Source: Zygnema cylindricum | Taxonomy: Eukaryota; Streptophyta; Zygnematophyceae; Zygnematales; Zygnemataceae | Assembly: GCA_037447655.1 (NCBI GenBank) | Contig: JBBHKE010003426.1 | Span: forward strand, 1 to 64,000 | Length of the DNA: 64,000 nt | Direction of reading: 5' to 3' | In this document: one piece after another, positions 46,340-58,400 of the stretch | How positions within the stretch are numbered: the stretch's first letter is position 1 | How the letters are laid out: each line of letters starts with the position of its first letter | Notes under the pieces: model-generated | What the model was told of the DNA's origin: nothing | The model's input: the letters and a program-made list of their open reading frames with translations, nothing else | Databases searched by the model: none | Translations under genes and position numbers: made by a program

Positions 46340-46640
46340 ATGCGAACTTATACAACCGACATCCAAGCGACGACACAATGTCGTCGCGCGTTTAAATATA
46401 TTCGCGTTTCCCAACAGTGAATCGACGAAACAACGTCGACGCCCGCGAATTACATTCGAGTATACCAACGTTGGATTGACTGAACTGATGTCGTCGGTGG
46501 TTTAGTCGAAACGACGAACCACTGTCGTCCGTCATTCGCACTTTCGACTAAACGAGGCGTCCTCATACATTCAATGAATTTGTCGTACCCATCATTGAAG
46601 CGACGACACGATGTCGTCGCATACACCGCGACAAAGACCC
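46340..46640. repeat. Cluster of GCGACGAC / GTCGTCGC palindromic words
   Basis: AGCGACGACACAATGTCGTC near 46364 and GCGACGACACGATGTCGTCG near 46601 are imperfect inverted repeats around a 4-5 bp centre. Similar words lie at about 44272, 44392, 41866, 5511 and 12184, all within or next to the two transposon copies. Confidence 0.8.
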
Positions 46641-46944
46641 TTCGTCGCTAATATGTTGTCCTCACAAGGAAATCGTAGGACACGATGAAAATAATACCAA
46701 AATAGAACAAGACAATGTATACCAACCGACAACATAAAAAAACACGCACTAATGGCGAGGCAATGACAAGTTAGGATATGGATTGAGAAGGAAAGGCGGC
46801 GGTCCAACATAATAATGTACAAAAACTTTAGAAGCACAACAATAATAAAAAAAACACCGCATTGTGAATAGAAATATAAAAAAACAAGAAGGATGCGACG
46901 AACCCATTTAATAAATGGGATGAGGTATGTTTAAAATGGCTTAC

Positions 46945-47316
46945 TTGTGTTGTAGACTCCGGTAAAATGCTCGGGAAACTTCCTCAACGTCCTTGGAATG
47001 AGTTCTTTCGACCTGTTTTTTTCGCAATCCCTCAACATCCAGTTTATAACTCGCAGCCGTGTTACCTTAGTCGACACATGTTGAACTTTCTTGTGTGGAA
47101 CATGTCCTCTCGAATTGGTCGAGGACGGAAAAAACCCTTCCACAATGGCCGCCGGGTCACCGAGGTTTCGACTTCCGCCTCACTCCCTTCCTCGTTCGGA
47201 AATGCGATTTCCTCGTCGACCCTTTCCATTTCTTCATCTTGTTCAGACTGAGCGTTGTGTGGATTGTTGATGTTATTGGCAGGGTTGGCACCCCAAATTC
47301 TATTAAGGGTCCACAT
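46945..47316 (-). pseudogene. Transposase first exon, copy 2
   Basis: From ATG at 47316 the minus strand reads MWTLNRIWGANPANNINNPH, then an acidic stretch and, after a frameshift near 47160, IVEGFFPSSTNSRGHVPHKK, VTRLRVINWMLRDCEKNRSK and LRKFPEHFTGVYNT. It ends at a donor ACACAA|GTAAGC in phase 1, which would join AG-TAT-CAA of the exon at 44138 to give NT-K-YQKAKRW in frame. The intron would be about 2.8 kb and contain the acidic ORF. The same exon, start context and donor exist in copy 1 at 12504-12897, which supports this as real coding sequence. Confidence 0.65.
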
Positions 47317-48340
47317 AATTTCCAAACCTTAATATCACCTAAAAAATAAGAAATAAGAGCTGCTGCAAAGGAAGAAAATGGCAACCCAAGCAAATGAGGA
47401 AGAAGTGGTGATAGTGTCGTCTTCATCATCACAAATACATTTATATAATACACGAGATGCAACCGAAAGTGAATTTTCGCGGTAAAAATGGAGGGATTTG
47501 CCATTTTAAAAATTTCGTTAAAAATTCAAATTTTGAACTTTATTATGGATTTCAATTTTTAAATATTTAAAAACGCGGGAATAGAAGCGGGATTACGCTA
47601 AAAATGTTTCGATTTGGCAAAATATTTCAAAACTGACGTCGTCGATGAAATGTTGTCAGCGCCATGGAAAGACCTCCAACTTACAGTGCGTACGGCAAAA
47701 AGATGATGGGAAAAAATGCGGCGTCGTAACCCCGAAAAACGGTTGTTCTAACGTCACGTACGAAAACTGACCAACTTTAAGAATGCGTGGATAGTAAACA
47801 TGCCACGTGTTTTCGGCAACAACCAATGATAATCTTCCAACGACGACTGATCATCTTTCGTCGGCGTATTATCGCCAATTAGAATTAACATGTATCCTAA
47901 TAAGTGGTTTTTCTTCGTTTTACGTTCAATTAGAATTAACAATGATACTAACAAGAGGCTTGTTCGACGTCTAATCTAAGTAAACGTATCGCTAATACAC
48001 TTATGTCCCAATATTACAATACATTAATTCTAATAAAGCAAGCCGCCGAGCACCTTATTAAGGTAAAGGGTCTATATTTAACGTCATACAACGCTCGTTC
48101 TCACCGCGTACGACAACGATATTAAAATCAATCGCTGGGTTCACTGTAAGTTATATGAAACGAAACATAAACATGGAATGCTTATTGCTATAGTTGCGTT
48201 CTTTACACAATAACAAACTGAAATGAATGAACGTATTTTAGTTGTACGGTTACATAGCGTTATGAGATAACTGCGTTTTACAACCCCGAAGCATAGAATC
48301 GCCTGTATGACGCGACAATGTACGTTTCATCCTATGTTGT

Positions 48341-49456
48341 CCTCGCACCTATTTTACTGTAATCATATTCACCGCGCCCCAAACAAACGCTTATTAGAGT
48401 CACGAATGAACTTAAGTGAAAGTACACATACCCGTACATTTCGACGGTTTTTACTAGTACCTATTTTAGTGTATAATTATGCACGGTGTAATGATTGTAT
48501 ATTCGCAAACCCAAAATAGAATTATGGATTTTGTACAGTGGAAGGACGCCACGTCGTACGGATTGTCAAATTTTGTACTTCTACCTATTTTACCGTATAT
48601 GCTACGACGGCGGATCATGTATACCCAAATCAGCGTTATGGAGAAATTACAATAAAACATTTTTTTGAAAATGGTATTGATACACAAATTAGCGTAAATG
48701 ACACTAATTCATTATATACACTAATAATTTCTATACGCTAATAACGATTCACGGTGTACCATACTGTACGTTATTAGCCGGTATTGATAACACGACATTT
48801 TGGCGTGTACGGATATTGAGAAAACGACAACTTGGCGTGATGTCCCGGATCGCACGCGCAAAATTTTAAAGTACGATACTGTACGTTACTCAACCAGTAT
48901 TGATATCACGACATTTTGGCGTGACGTCGATTTTGTTTGGCGTGACGTCGATTTTGTTTGGCCTTTTATCATACCACTACAACCACGCGAAATACAACAA
49001 ATAGAATTGTACCACGTGTCTCTATTCATTACATCAAAATGGAACATGACAGAGACTCAAATCACTCAACGGCTCACGATCTTACACAAAAACAATCGAC
49101 GATCAATTATCGTTATCACCAGAGACGAAGGCGACTACAATGCTAGAAAAAAAGGGCAAAGCAAAAAAGAGGATTCGTACAAATTTCGGAGATGATTCAG
49201 AAAAACTTTTGAGAGGAGTAAAACGTCTGCAATAAGTGAAACTGGCCTGAACGGAGGAAAAACATTTTCAGCGGCCAAATACGTTTAACACTAATAATGA
49301 TGAGCGGTGTAGTTTCATGCGGGGACAAAAACGTTTCTTAAAAAAATTGAGGAAAATTCTACTGTTTTTTATATTTTTTTTTCCTTCAGTTACACTCGAA
49401 TAAATGGCAGATCTGTGTAATCTTCGGTCACATCCCAATCATTGAACATTTGTAGA
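48341..49456. other. Unassigned sequence with dispersed repeat modules
   Basis: No gene recognised. TTGATAACACGACATTTTGG-type modules occur at about 48786, 48823 and 48895, the last followed by a tandem GGCGTGACGTCGATTTTGTTT doublet (48918-48961). CGTGATGTCCCGGATCGCAC to GACGTCG (48836-48930) parallels 38546-38645, the right flank of the LARD-like element. Confidence 0.6.
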
Positions 49457-49464
49457 TTATTTTA

Positions 49465-50293
49465 GGGAATTGCTAATCGCAGAGACGATTTTTGCTGGGC
49501 GCAGGTAGTTGTCAGAAATTGTACATTTGAAGTACAGTTTTGTACAAGCTACGTACAAATTAGACGGTCAATCCGTCGAACAACTTTTAACTGGCGGAAT
49601 ATTGTAACGGCGGTTAAAAAAGTGTCGCGCTTGCGAACGTCGACCGTCATAAAAAAAAAAAAATCACACGGCCGGCGCAGGTTTACTGTAACAAAACTGC
49701 GGCAGCCACATATAAATAAAATGGCTGCGCGCAGGTAGTTCACACTGACATTTGACTTGGACGATGACACAAATTAAAGAACGACGTACAACATGTATGA
49801 ACTCGCACGAAACGAAATAAACTTAGTACAAAATAAAAAAAGCGTACCCGCTTTTAAATATCGATGAAACTAAAATGACGCGTCGTCACGCGCGACCAAA
49901 TGAAGTCACACTATTTACGAATCAACACCTCTACAGAACGTACTTTCACGGGTTCAGCGTCCCGGTTCGCGAGTAGATTTCATTTTTGCGACCAAGTCAA
50001 ATGTGTGTGAACTACCTGCGCGCAGCCATTTTATTTATATGTGGCTGCCGCAGTTTTGTTACAGTAAACCTGCGCCGGCCGTGTGATTTTTTTTTTTTTA
50101 TGACGGTCGACGTTCGCAAGCGCGACACTTTTTTAACCGCCGTTACAATATTTCGCCAGTCAAAGTTGTTGACGGATTGACCGTCAAATCTAAAATCAAA
50201 GGTACGTAGCTTGTACGAAAATGTACTTCAAATGTACAATTTCTGACAACTACCTGCGCGCAGCAAAAATCGTCTCTGCGATTAGCAATTCCC
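49465..50293. mobile_element. Foldback/MITE element with ~300-bp inverted repeats
   Basis: The 829-bp element begins GGGAATTGCTAATCGCAGAG and ends with its reverse complement. The arms extend about 300 bp each, to ACATTTGACTTGG at about 49763 and its complement at about 49993, with a spacer of about 230 bp. Each arm carries GCGCAGGTAGTT twice (near its start and inner end). TTATTTTA flanks both sides (49457-49464 and 50294-50301), an 8-bp target duplication as made by hAT-type transposases. It has no coding capacity; matching ORFs on opposite strands are arm reflections. Confidence 0.93.
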
Positions 50294-50301
50294 TTATTTT
50301 A

Positions 50302-52190
50302 TGGGTCAGCTTTTTCTAGAACGAGTTTTTTTTGACCTGCAAATTAGCCCAATGTGCCGCAACCCAATTTTTTTTTTTTAACATTAGGCCTGAGGCTAGT
50401 CGGAACTACCTCTATTTTTCAGATACGCGATATTCCACTGGTTTCTGTATCGAGCGCGATATTTCATTCACGACCGCTGCAAACAAAATAATATGTGGTG
50501 TAGCCGACTACAGGCAGACGTCAAAGCACGGAAAGTTTGTCAAAGATTCGAAGGATTTTGGAAATCATGTCGATCCTAGAGGTGAGTACGTGTCAACTTA
50601 TCGCAGGGTATGAGTAAGGTAATTGTAAGGATAAAACTGTCACTAATGTCACTAATCTCCATGCCAGCTGGCCGTCAAGTTCTGCAAGGTCACTTCGTAC
50701 TTTCGCGCACATACCTGAGGCAGGCGTCTGTCCAAATACGACAATCATCAAGGATATTTCAAGCGTGCAATCTGAATGCAAGATTTGTGCCACCTTTGGT
50801 CAAATATTTTCCATTCGGAGAATCTGATTGTACGATTTAAACCGCCATCTGACAAAGATTTTTCAGGTGTACAATCTGGATGTCAGGTTTGCAAAATCGG
50901 ACTTAGTATCTCACTGCACCGTCGATAGATTCCAAACAACCTCGAATCAAGAGAATAAGGATGTGTTCCCATGTGATAAAGTAAGGGTTTTTTTTTGTCC
51001 GTTGTCGTTACTCGAGTCGCCGCATGTTTTTGGCCAATGCATGACACCTGGCATGCCTTGGGCCCCAAGCTCGGGGCTGTCGCCGCAAACGACCTTCGTT
51101 TGCGAGCTACAGTACAGTGCTGTACGGCCGGATGTGCGTCAATTCACCCCGGCGGGAAGCAGCGGAATCTAATCAAGATAAAAACGACAAAGTTAGAATT
51201 GCGTCATCGTCAAACCTAGAATGTACTACATGTTGTCGTTTTCTGCTTTTCGACCTACGGCGACGTCAATAAACGCCATCTTCAAACTTTATCTTAAAAC
51301 ACATCGGCGTGATGTGTTTTAAAGAATCAACGCTACACAAATGTTAAAACAGCCTCGCACGTATGAAAAAGGTTCAAAAATTTCAGACGATTTCAAACGA
51401 CCACTACACGATTTGTTTTGCTTTGTGATTTTGTCAGTTTGCGTCAAGTACGGATTGATTTTGCAGCGTTCTCAAGATTCCGATGCCATTTCACGTCGAC
51501 CGTACAGAAGAGCCAAAGGCAAAGCGCGTCTTTTTCAACCGTGAAACGGCACAGGCTGGAGGGCGGTACGTCTACATATGTCACAGAAAGACATGCGACG
51601 TCACACGCCGTTTTGAAAAATAACATGCGTCATCACAGATTGTAGACGTTGACAGCCGTCACTGGCATTGTCGACTCATGCAATCGTCACACACGTAAGT
51701 TAACTATTTCATTACACTTTGAAATCAGTGTACGGATAATCTTCGCTAAAATACAGAGTAAGTTCGCTAAGTTAAAATTACATGGGGACATGGCGTCAGT
51801 CTCGAAAACAATTCAACTTAAAGACAACATAAAAAATTAGGGTGAAAAGTCTTCGTCGCTTTCGTGCGCCGTTCACACATGCATTGTACCAGGGAATCGT
51901 TCTGTGATTTTCCCGATGTACGGTCAATCTAATCCTTCTGGCAGCGGTCCTAACTTTTGGGAACAGCGAAAAGATTAAATATTTTCCACAAAGATAGAAT
52001 ATTTTTCTCAAAGATTTAATATTTTTCACAAAGATCGAATATTTTTCACAAAGATTGACCGTAATTCCGTACGAAAGCCGCCCGCTACCCAGAAGCCGCC
52101 CGTCTCCCACCCTCTCCGTTTGTCCGAAAACGTCGAAACAACTCTGCCTGTGAATGGGCCACCAGCCACAAATAGTGTGGTGTCCAACCG
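50302..52190. other. No recognisable gene; upstream region of the lectin gene
   Basis: I see no coding feature. Mixed-composition sequence includes a short perfect hairpin GCAAACGACCTTCGTTTGC near 51088 and a 20-bp tandem repeat at 51970-52056 listed separately. The proximal promoter of the lectin gene should lie at its right end. Confidence 0.5.
51970..52056. repeat. 20-bp tandem repeat, four copies
   Basis: AAAGAT..AATATTTTTCAC repeats with a 20-bp period from 51970 (AAAGATTAAATATTTTCCAC, then versions with TAG, TTT and TCG after AAAGA). It lies about 130-220 bp upstream of the TATA-like element of the lectin gene. Confidence 0.92.
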
Positions 52191-52197
52191 TATATAG
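52191..52197 (+). promoter_or_regulatory. TATA-like element upstream of the lectin gene
   Basis: TATATAG lies about 215 bp before the proposed start codon, at a distance compatible with a transcription start near 52220-52230 and a leader of about 180 bases. It is supported by position only. Confidence 0.35.
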
Positions 52198-52406
52198 TGC
52201 GATAGAGGGCTGAATGCAGGAACGCTTCATGTTTCACATCTGCTTGCTGTTCTCGAATTTGTTTGTTTTTTGTTCACGCCGCAAATTTTGATGTCTTGCA
52301 AAGTTTGTAGTAGTTAATGCTTCACAACAAGCTTTTTTTATCCCCGGTGTTATTTCCGTAGAGTGATCCGTTACTCTTTCCTGTTGTTTTCGATAGTTCC
52401 AGCGCC

Positions 52407-52473
52407 ATGTCGGCGCGCTGGCTGCATCTGGTGCTGCCGCTCATTCTCGTGGCCGGGTGGGCGAGGACGGCAG
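52407..52473 (+). CDS. Lectin gene exon 1: signal peptide
   Basis: ATG in GCGCCATGTCGG opens MSARWLHLVLPLILVAGWAR followed by TA and a phase-1 donor G|GTGAGA. A basic residue, a Leu/Val/Ile core and a small-residue end make a good secretory signal peptide. The start is chosen because it is the first ATG of this signal and no upstream in-frame coding is seen. Confidence 0.82.
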
Positions 52474-55400
52474 GTGAGACTTGAAGATGTTATGCTGCAG
52501 ATTATCTCATCGGTCATCTAAGCTTAGGATCTTTCTACTTTTCAGTTTTTAGTCATTTTGGACAGTTTTTATGTGCCTACAGTGCTCTTTTTTTTTCTTG
52601 TTGTTTTTGTATCGTTTACTTTAATTTGTGTTTCTATATGGAAAGAATGACTTCTTTTAACTCTTTAGATTATTTCTTTGCTCTTTGTCTATCCCTGTTT
52701 TAGTATTATTTCTATCTTAGCCTTTTTTTAACTGCTTCTCCTGGATTTTTCCTCTTTAAAAAAGAAAACACCTGATATTTTTACACCTGGTATTTTTCAA
52801 ATAAAATACCTGATTACTTCACGGTTAAGCCCACCTTTTTACAGATTCCAGTGATGCCGTTGAAAGTCAATGGGAATAAGATTAATGCTTATGGACTCAA
52901 TGATACATATGTTTTTTTAATTATTTTTCATTGTTCAATTTGAAATGTCGTCGATGTCTTCTACTTTTATGGTATGTTTTGTTCTGCAGCCTGCTTTTTT
53001 TCATTAGCAGGTTCGTTTCCAATGATTCCATGACTGTTTTTGATTTTTCCGCAATTTTTGTCTTTGGTTTATTTTGTCTTTCTTTCTCTTTAATGTCGGT
53101 TTCTTTGCATTTTTTGTTTTGTTTTCTTTCTTTACGGTCGTCTTTGATTATCTTTGATCAATGGAGCAGTCGCAGTCTGAAAAATAAGTATTTTGAATCA
53201 GTAACCTACGATAAAATTGAAGCTCAACAAAAAAATCTATAGGGGAAGGGAAAAATACAATAATAATAAAACGAAAAAATAAAAGACATATGCATATTTT
53301 AGAATGTATTTTAGGCTCGTATGGATATGTGTTGCTGTAAGTTTGAATATTCACAATATCAATTTCAGTATTGGCAATTGTATTGCCTTAGTGTTGGTAT
53401 CGAATCCAATCCAGATTTTTCAAGTTATCCGTATGCATTAAAAGCAGTTAGTACGTTATTTTACTGGCACCTACAATTTTATTTTCGTTTTGATTTTCGT
53501 GCAAGACAACCAAGCCGAAATTTTTCTTGAATCAGTTTCCTTCTTTCTAGCAAAACAAGGCTGTATGAGTAGTTACGTTACAGATTTTGTTAAACACCTG
53601 GTTAGATGTAGGTTTATGTCTGCCAGATTGTAAATCCACTGATACAATTACCGTTTCTTTCTTCAAAGGTCATTGCGTGCTCTGCGAATTTCTAATTTTG
53701 GTTTATGTACACCCTTTGGTATTATAAGTGCAGTCATCTCTTCAGTAGAAACATAATTTGGCTTCCCGATTCCTAGTATCTCATAACGTGTTGATTGTCC
53801 ACATGCTTAGTTTCAAAGCGTTGAACTAGGTTCCTACATCAACAATGCGTCCTTGGTTGTCACAATTGATGATGATCTCCCCTTGTTGTCTTTTACCACT
53901 CTCCTTGGATTAGGATATGTTACACCCCTCGCATAAATGGAGGCGTTTAATTCCTCGTTGGTATAAGTGCTCATCCAATTTTAATCCATTCTCTAAAGGC
54001 AAAGGGATGTTTTTTCAATCTACGTATCGGGTTTTCAAGTCCCTGTCTCACAAAACCTTCCAAATCCATGCAAATATCCATCAGATGGAATTTCAGATAG
54101 TGAGCTGCGCTTAGAAGGAAGGTCAACCCATAATCAATCTCATATGTTTGGTTGAACCCCTTTACAATGTGCATGGCCTTAACTCACTAAATTATTTGCA
54201 TTTCTTAAATAAAATTAAATTTGCTTACGTCTAATAACTGTTCTGATTTTATAAAACTCATTGACATATAATAGATTTTTTTCTTGGTTTCAACAAGCTC
54301 CCAAGATTTATTTTCCTAGATTGATTTCATTTCCTCATTTATATTCTATATCCAATGTTGGAGGTTGGTAATTGGCGTTAGTAGGTGAGTAGAATATATA
54401 AAAGTTAGAGACGGAGGAGACAAAAATAGCAAGAGTAAGGCAAGGTGAGGAGGTTGTGTAGGTTAGTTTCATATGTTTAGAAGAAAGAAAAGCCTAAGAA
54501 TATATATGACTGAGTGACTGCTTACTTATTCAATGGTGTGCACTAATAACGCTTGAACGTTTTCTTAGCAAGGTCCTAGCTAAGCCGTTCGAATAAACGT
54601 CGATAAAAACCAAAAGTGGAAACTCATCATGAGGACCAAGTAGCTGTTTAGACTACCTTTGACGCCATACAATAAAGTCGGAGCTTACTGAAAAGTCGTC
54701 AAGTAGTAAAGACATCTTTAAAAAATTAAGACAGAAAGAAAAAAAAATTGTTAGATCTAGCTCGTAACACCGTACTAGACTGAGTGTAAATACTGTATTG
54801 TACTTTCTTTTAATCTAACACAAGGGAGAATGGATAGAGATCACGCCGAAAAAGAGATGGTGTTGCTCTAACTGAGGCCGATAGAGGGCCTTGGTAAGAT
54901 AATGGACAACTTCATGTTTTGTTTGATTCTCTTGGAGCAATTAGGTCAATCCTAAATATTCTCACAGGTATAACGATACTACACATGATGTGGCTAGTGC
55001 GTTTATGGTAGAATATTTTCCATAAAGGCGGGAGATCCTTGGAAATGCTTGAATGGTCTCTTTGTGAAAGTAGAAAAATATCCACATCTAGTAATTTTTT
55101 TGTTTTCCAGTTGTAGTATCGTCCTTTCTGATACCACCTAACCTTTTATTGCTTAAATTTGGATTCTATTAATTTCTCGTAGTATTAGCTTGCATACTTT
55201 TTTTGTTACTTTTGCTTTTAAACCAGTTTAGATACATTTTTTGGTGTCAAACGTCTAATGCTTGCTAGTATCCTATTTTTCATGAATTCTAACCTGACCG
55301 TTTTCAATAAAATCTTTCAACCTCTTTCCATAGCACTTGATGCAATGAATATTTTTTTCTTCAAGTATGCAACAAACAACACATTCTTAAGTAGTTTAAA

Positions 55401-58400
55401 CCTCCTTTCCATTAATTGTTTAAGACAATTTTACTTTTTCTTTGTGTTATCTGTAAGATGGATGTTTTCATGTTCAATCGTTTTATAGTCCTCGAACCTG
55501 TCCTTGACACATGTCAAATAGGCTGAGCTTTCCTTGTCAGACCCGCTTTCCTTGTCAGACCCTCCCTTTGATCCATTCACACAGGCCGCCATGGCCTGAT
55601 GCCACTTGTAGCTTCATTAACTTTGGGCTGGTTTCATTTCTCTCTCCCTCAAACCAGGTGTAAAATGTCCACTAGCCTTGCTGGATGCATAAGATATGCA
55701 TAGGATCGGCACTCAAAAGTTGTTTAGAACTTGTAACTCTACCTGCTTGTCTTATCCTTTTTTTAGATCTGTAAAAGCAGCCAGTGCTCCTCTTCCCTTT
55801 ACCGAGATTAGCCTTTCTCTTCACTCCTCAACTTAAGATTGACTTCCCTAATTAATATTTTTGATAGGGTTTCACATCTCTTTGTGTTGGTTTAGACCTC
55901 TAAGGAGAGGATTGTATCATTTTATTACATCTTACATGGTTACAATGAGTACTATATGAGTGGCCGTCTTGAGGAATTTTTTTTTTTATTAATTAGCGCA
56001 TGATGATGGCTGCCATTCGTAGAAAAGCATTCAAGTGTTTCGAGATTTCACAATAATAAACATAAGATCAACTCCTTTCTCCCTACTCGAAGTCGCATTC
56101 AATATTCCATTTTCGTTCATGTGGTGCTTAACCCAGTGAGCCTGGGCCTCTCCTCATCAGGCGGAGGTATCTTGAGAGAGAGACTTGGTTGAGTATTTTT
56201 GACCTAGGAGTCCCCTTCTCTTCGAAGTATGTCTCTATAATTCTCTTTCAATAGAGAAGGGATTCCCATCAAACTGAGGCAGTTGCACCCAAAATCTCTA
56301 GCGTTCCATTCGCCTATCACATTTTGGTCTAGAATGCACCGATTTTTCTTACTCAGCCTTCTTAAAATATGGCTTTACTTATTAAATGCTTGAATATTAC
56401 ATATGGGTTACAAGGGCAACAACAACATCATTAATGCATGATATTTCCAAAAAATGAATGCGAATGCCTCTTCTTCAATACTAGAAAGAGTATTTGTCAA
56501 AACAATGAGGAAGTGTTGCGAAAATAAACATGAGGATATTACTCTTATAGTGAAATATTTGAGTCAAGGCATGTTACATCTTATTCCCAAGGCTTTCGGT
56601 TATGGTTTTCAATGCCATAGTTGGAAACTGTGAATGTAGGTCAAATTATGGTTTTTAAAATAAAAGTTTATGATAAATGATTTATTTCACAACACGAGTA
56701 AGTAGGAAAGTATGGGTTTCTGGAGCCAACACTAACGGAGTTTGAAATATGCGTAGAATCACATAGCGAAAAGTATGAAAGCTCACTTGACAAGAAGAAG
56801 GTTATGGTTGATGATAAACTTTGTGCATTCATTAAACATTAACCACATTTGCCGCCTGTCTTTTATGTCCAATACCCGGTATGAAGTTTTTGGAGCAGAA
56901 TAATATTTTATCACTTTAAGACTTAAACTCATAAACGAAACTAATCGCGCAAAGGTTGTGTAAAACAAAGTCATATTCAATGCAATTTCGGAAAGTGTTC
57001 CTCACCCAATGTGTAACTTCGTTGCAGTTTCTGCCTCACCGCCTCCACGGAGACCGCCTCCGTCGAGTCCGCCTCCGTCCCCACCGAAACCTCCCATACC
57101 GCCTCCTCCTCCACCACCATCACCACCACCATCTCCTCCTCCAAGACCACCTCCATCTCCTCCTCCCAGTCCCCCGCCAAAACCACCACCACCACCTCTT
57201 CCCAGCCCCCCGCCAAAACCACCACCACCACCGCCTCCATCTCCTCCTCCTTCTCCTCCTCCACCCTCCCCTCCCCCACCTCCAGAAGGTTTGTAATTGT
57301 TAAAACTGTCAAAGTTTTGATGTACGCTTGATAGGATTTCTTAAATTTTGGGACTAGCTTTAATTCAAAGTACAAATTTATGTTAGAATATATTTTGTAA
57401 ATCGGCATATCAGCCGAGTTCGCGTTAGAATGTATGTTTCAGTATTTCTTACGGTTGGGCAGTATGTGAGCTGTTTTGTGCGTAGCAGCTGGTACCGTGC
57501 CTCCGGTCCAGCGCACGCTGTGTGTCGGTTGAATGTGTCGTGGTAGGTGTAAGCGTGTTTGTCCCGAATTTTGTGTTTGGTGGCTGTTGTTGTTAGGGGA
57601 GAACGTCATCCGGCGTGGCAGTTATGTCTTGTACACTTTGACGATGAGTAATCATTCTGATTGTGTAGAGAGAAAAACTTCAAGCTAGCAAAAACTTTGT
57701 AAAGAGAGAGTCAAGAAACGCACTTCGGTTTAATATATTGACATTAGGACTACCTTTTCTGTGATTGTGGTGATTGTTTTTGTGAGTGTTTATGTGCTTT
57801 CGCTTGTAATTTCTGTTATTGCTGGCCACTCTGTTTTGTGTTAGCGATCTTATCACTTTACAGGTGCCTTCAAAATTGAAAATGATGTTTTCGATGATGT
57901 TAATGGTATTTTTCTAGCTTGATGTCAATTCTTGCATCGAATCATTATTTTGTTTACCCAATTCCAAATTTATATATGTTGTAGGTGCTGTTTACAATCT
58001 TAAATATTATTTCCCCATTTTTATATGTGCGTCACATTTGTACACAATTTAAACTTTACATAATTGTATACAAAATCATACTTTTTTAACTCATTATCTT
58101 TGATTTTTGTGGCATGTTCTCTACGCGCAGCCCAAACCTGTGCCCCCAGTGGTCTACTTGATGTGTTCACTAAATATGAATCTCTGTCAGTTGGTATGAA
58201 TCCATCAGATCTTGACGCTTGCTACAGTACAGATAGCCTTAACATCTGCCAAAATACATGCTCCAGAGACTGCAGCTGCTACGGCTTTTACATTAATGGC
58301 AGGCAGTGTTGCATCATGCGAAATGCAGCTATTCCAACTGTTCCTGCAGTCGGTGAAACATACGTACGAGCAAAGAGTAAGTGCTCAACGTTGCCTCGTA

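Larger units (their letters stand above)
41280..48340 (-). mobile_element. pogo-like DNA transposon, copy 2
   Basis: The approximate span is set by what is shared with copy 1 (5019-5660 and 12009-13911) plus the transposase gene and the subterminal-looking repeats at 41.3-41.9 kb. It holds a minus-strand, intron-containing transposase of the DDE_1 (pogo/CENP-B-like) superfamily and a second ORF within its first large intron. I could not find the terminal inverted repeats or the TA target duplication expected for pogo elements, so the true ends are undetermined. Confidence 0.6.

Noticed and set aside
49549-50180. Two nearly identical 60-70 codon ORFs on opposite strands
   Set aside because: They are reflections of the inverted-repeat arms of the foldback element.
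56956-57408. His/Leu-rich and Val/Glu-rich ORFs over 57.0-57.3 kb
   Set aside because: Alternate-frame and antisense shadows of the Pro-rich lectin exon.
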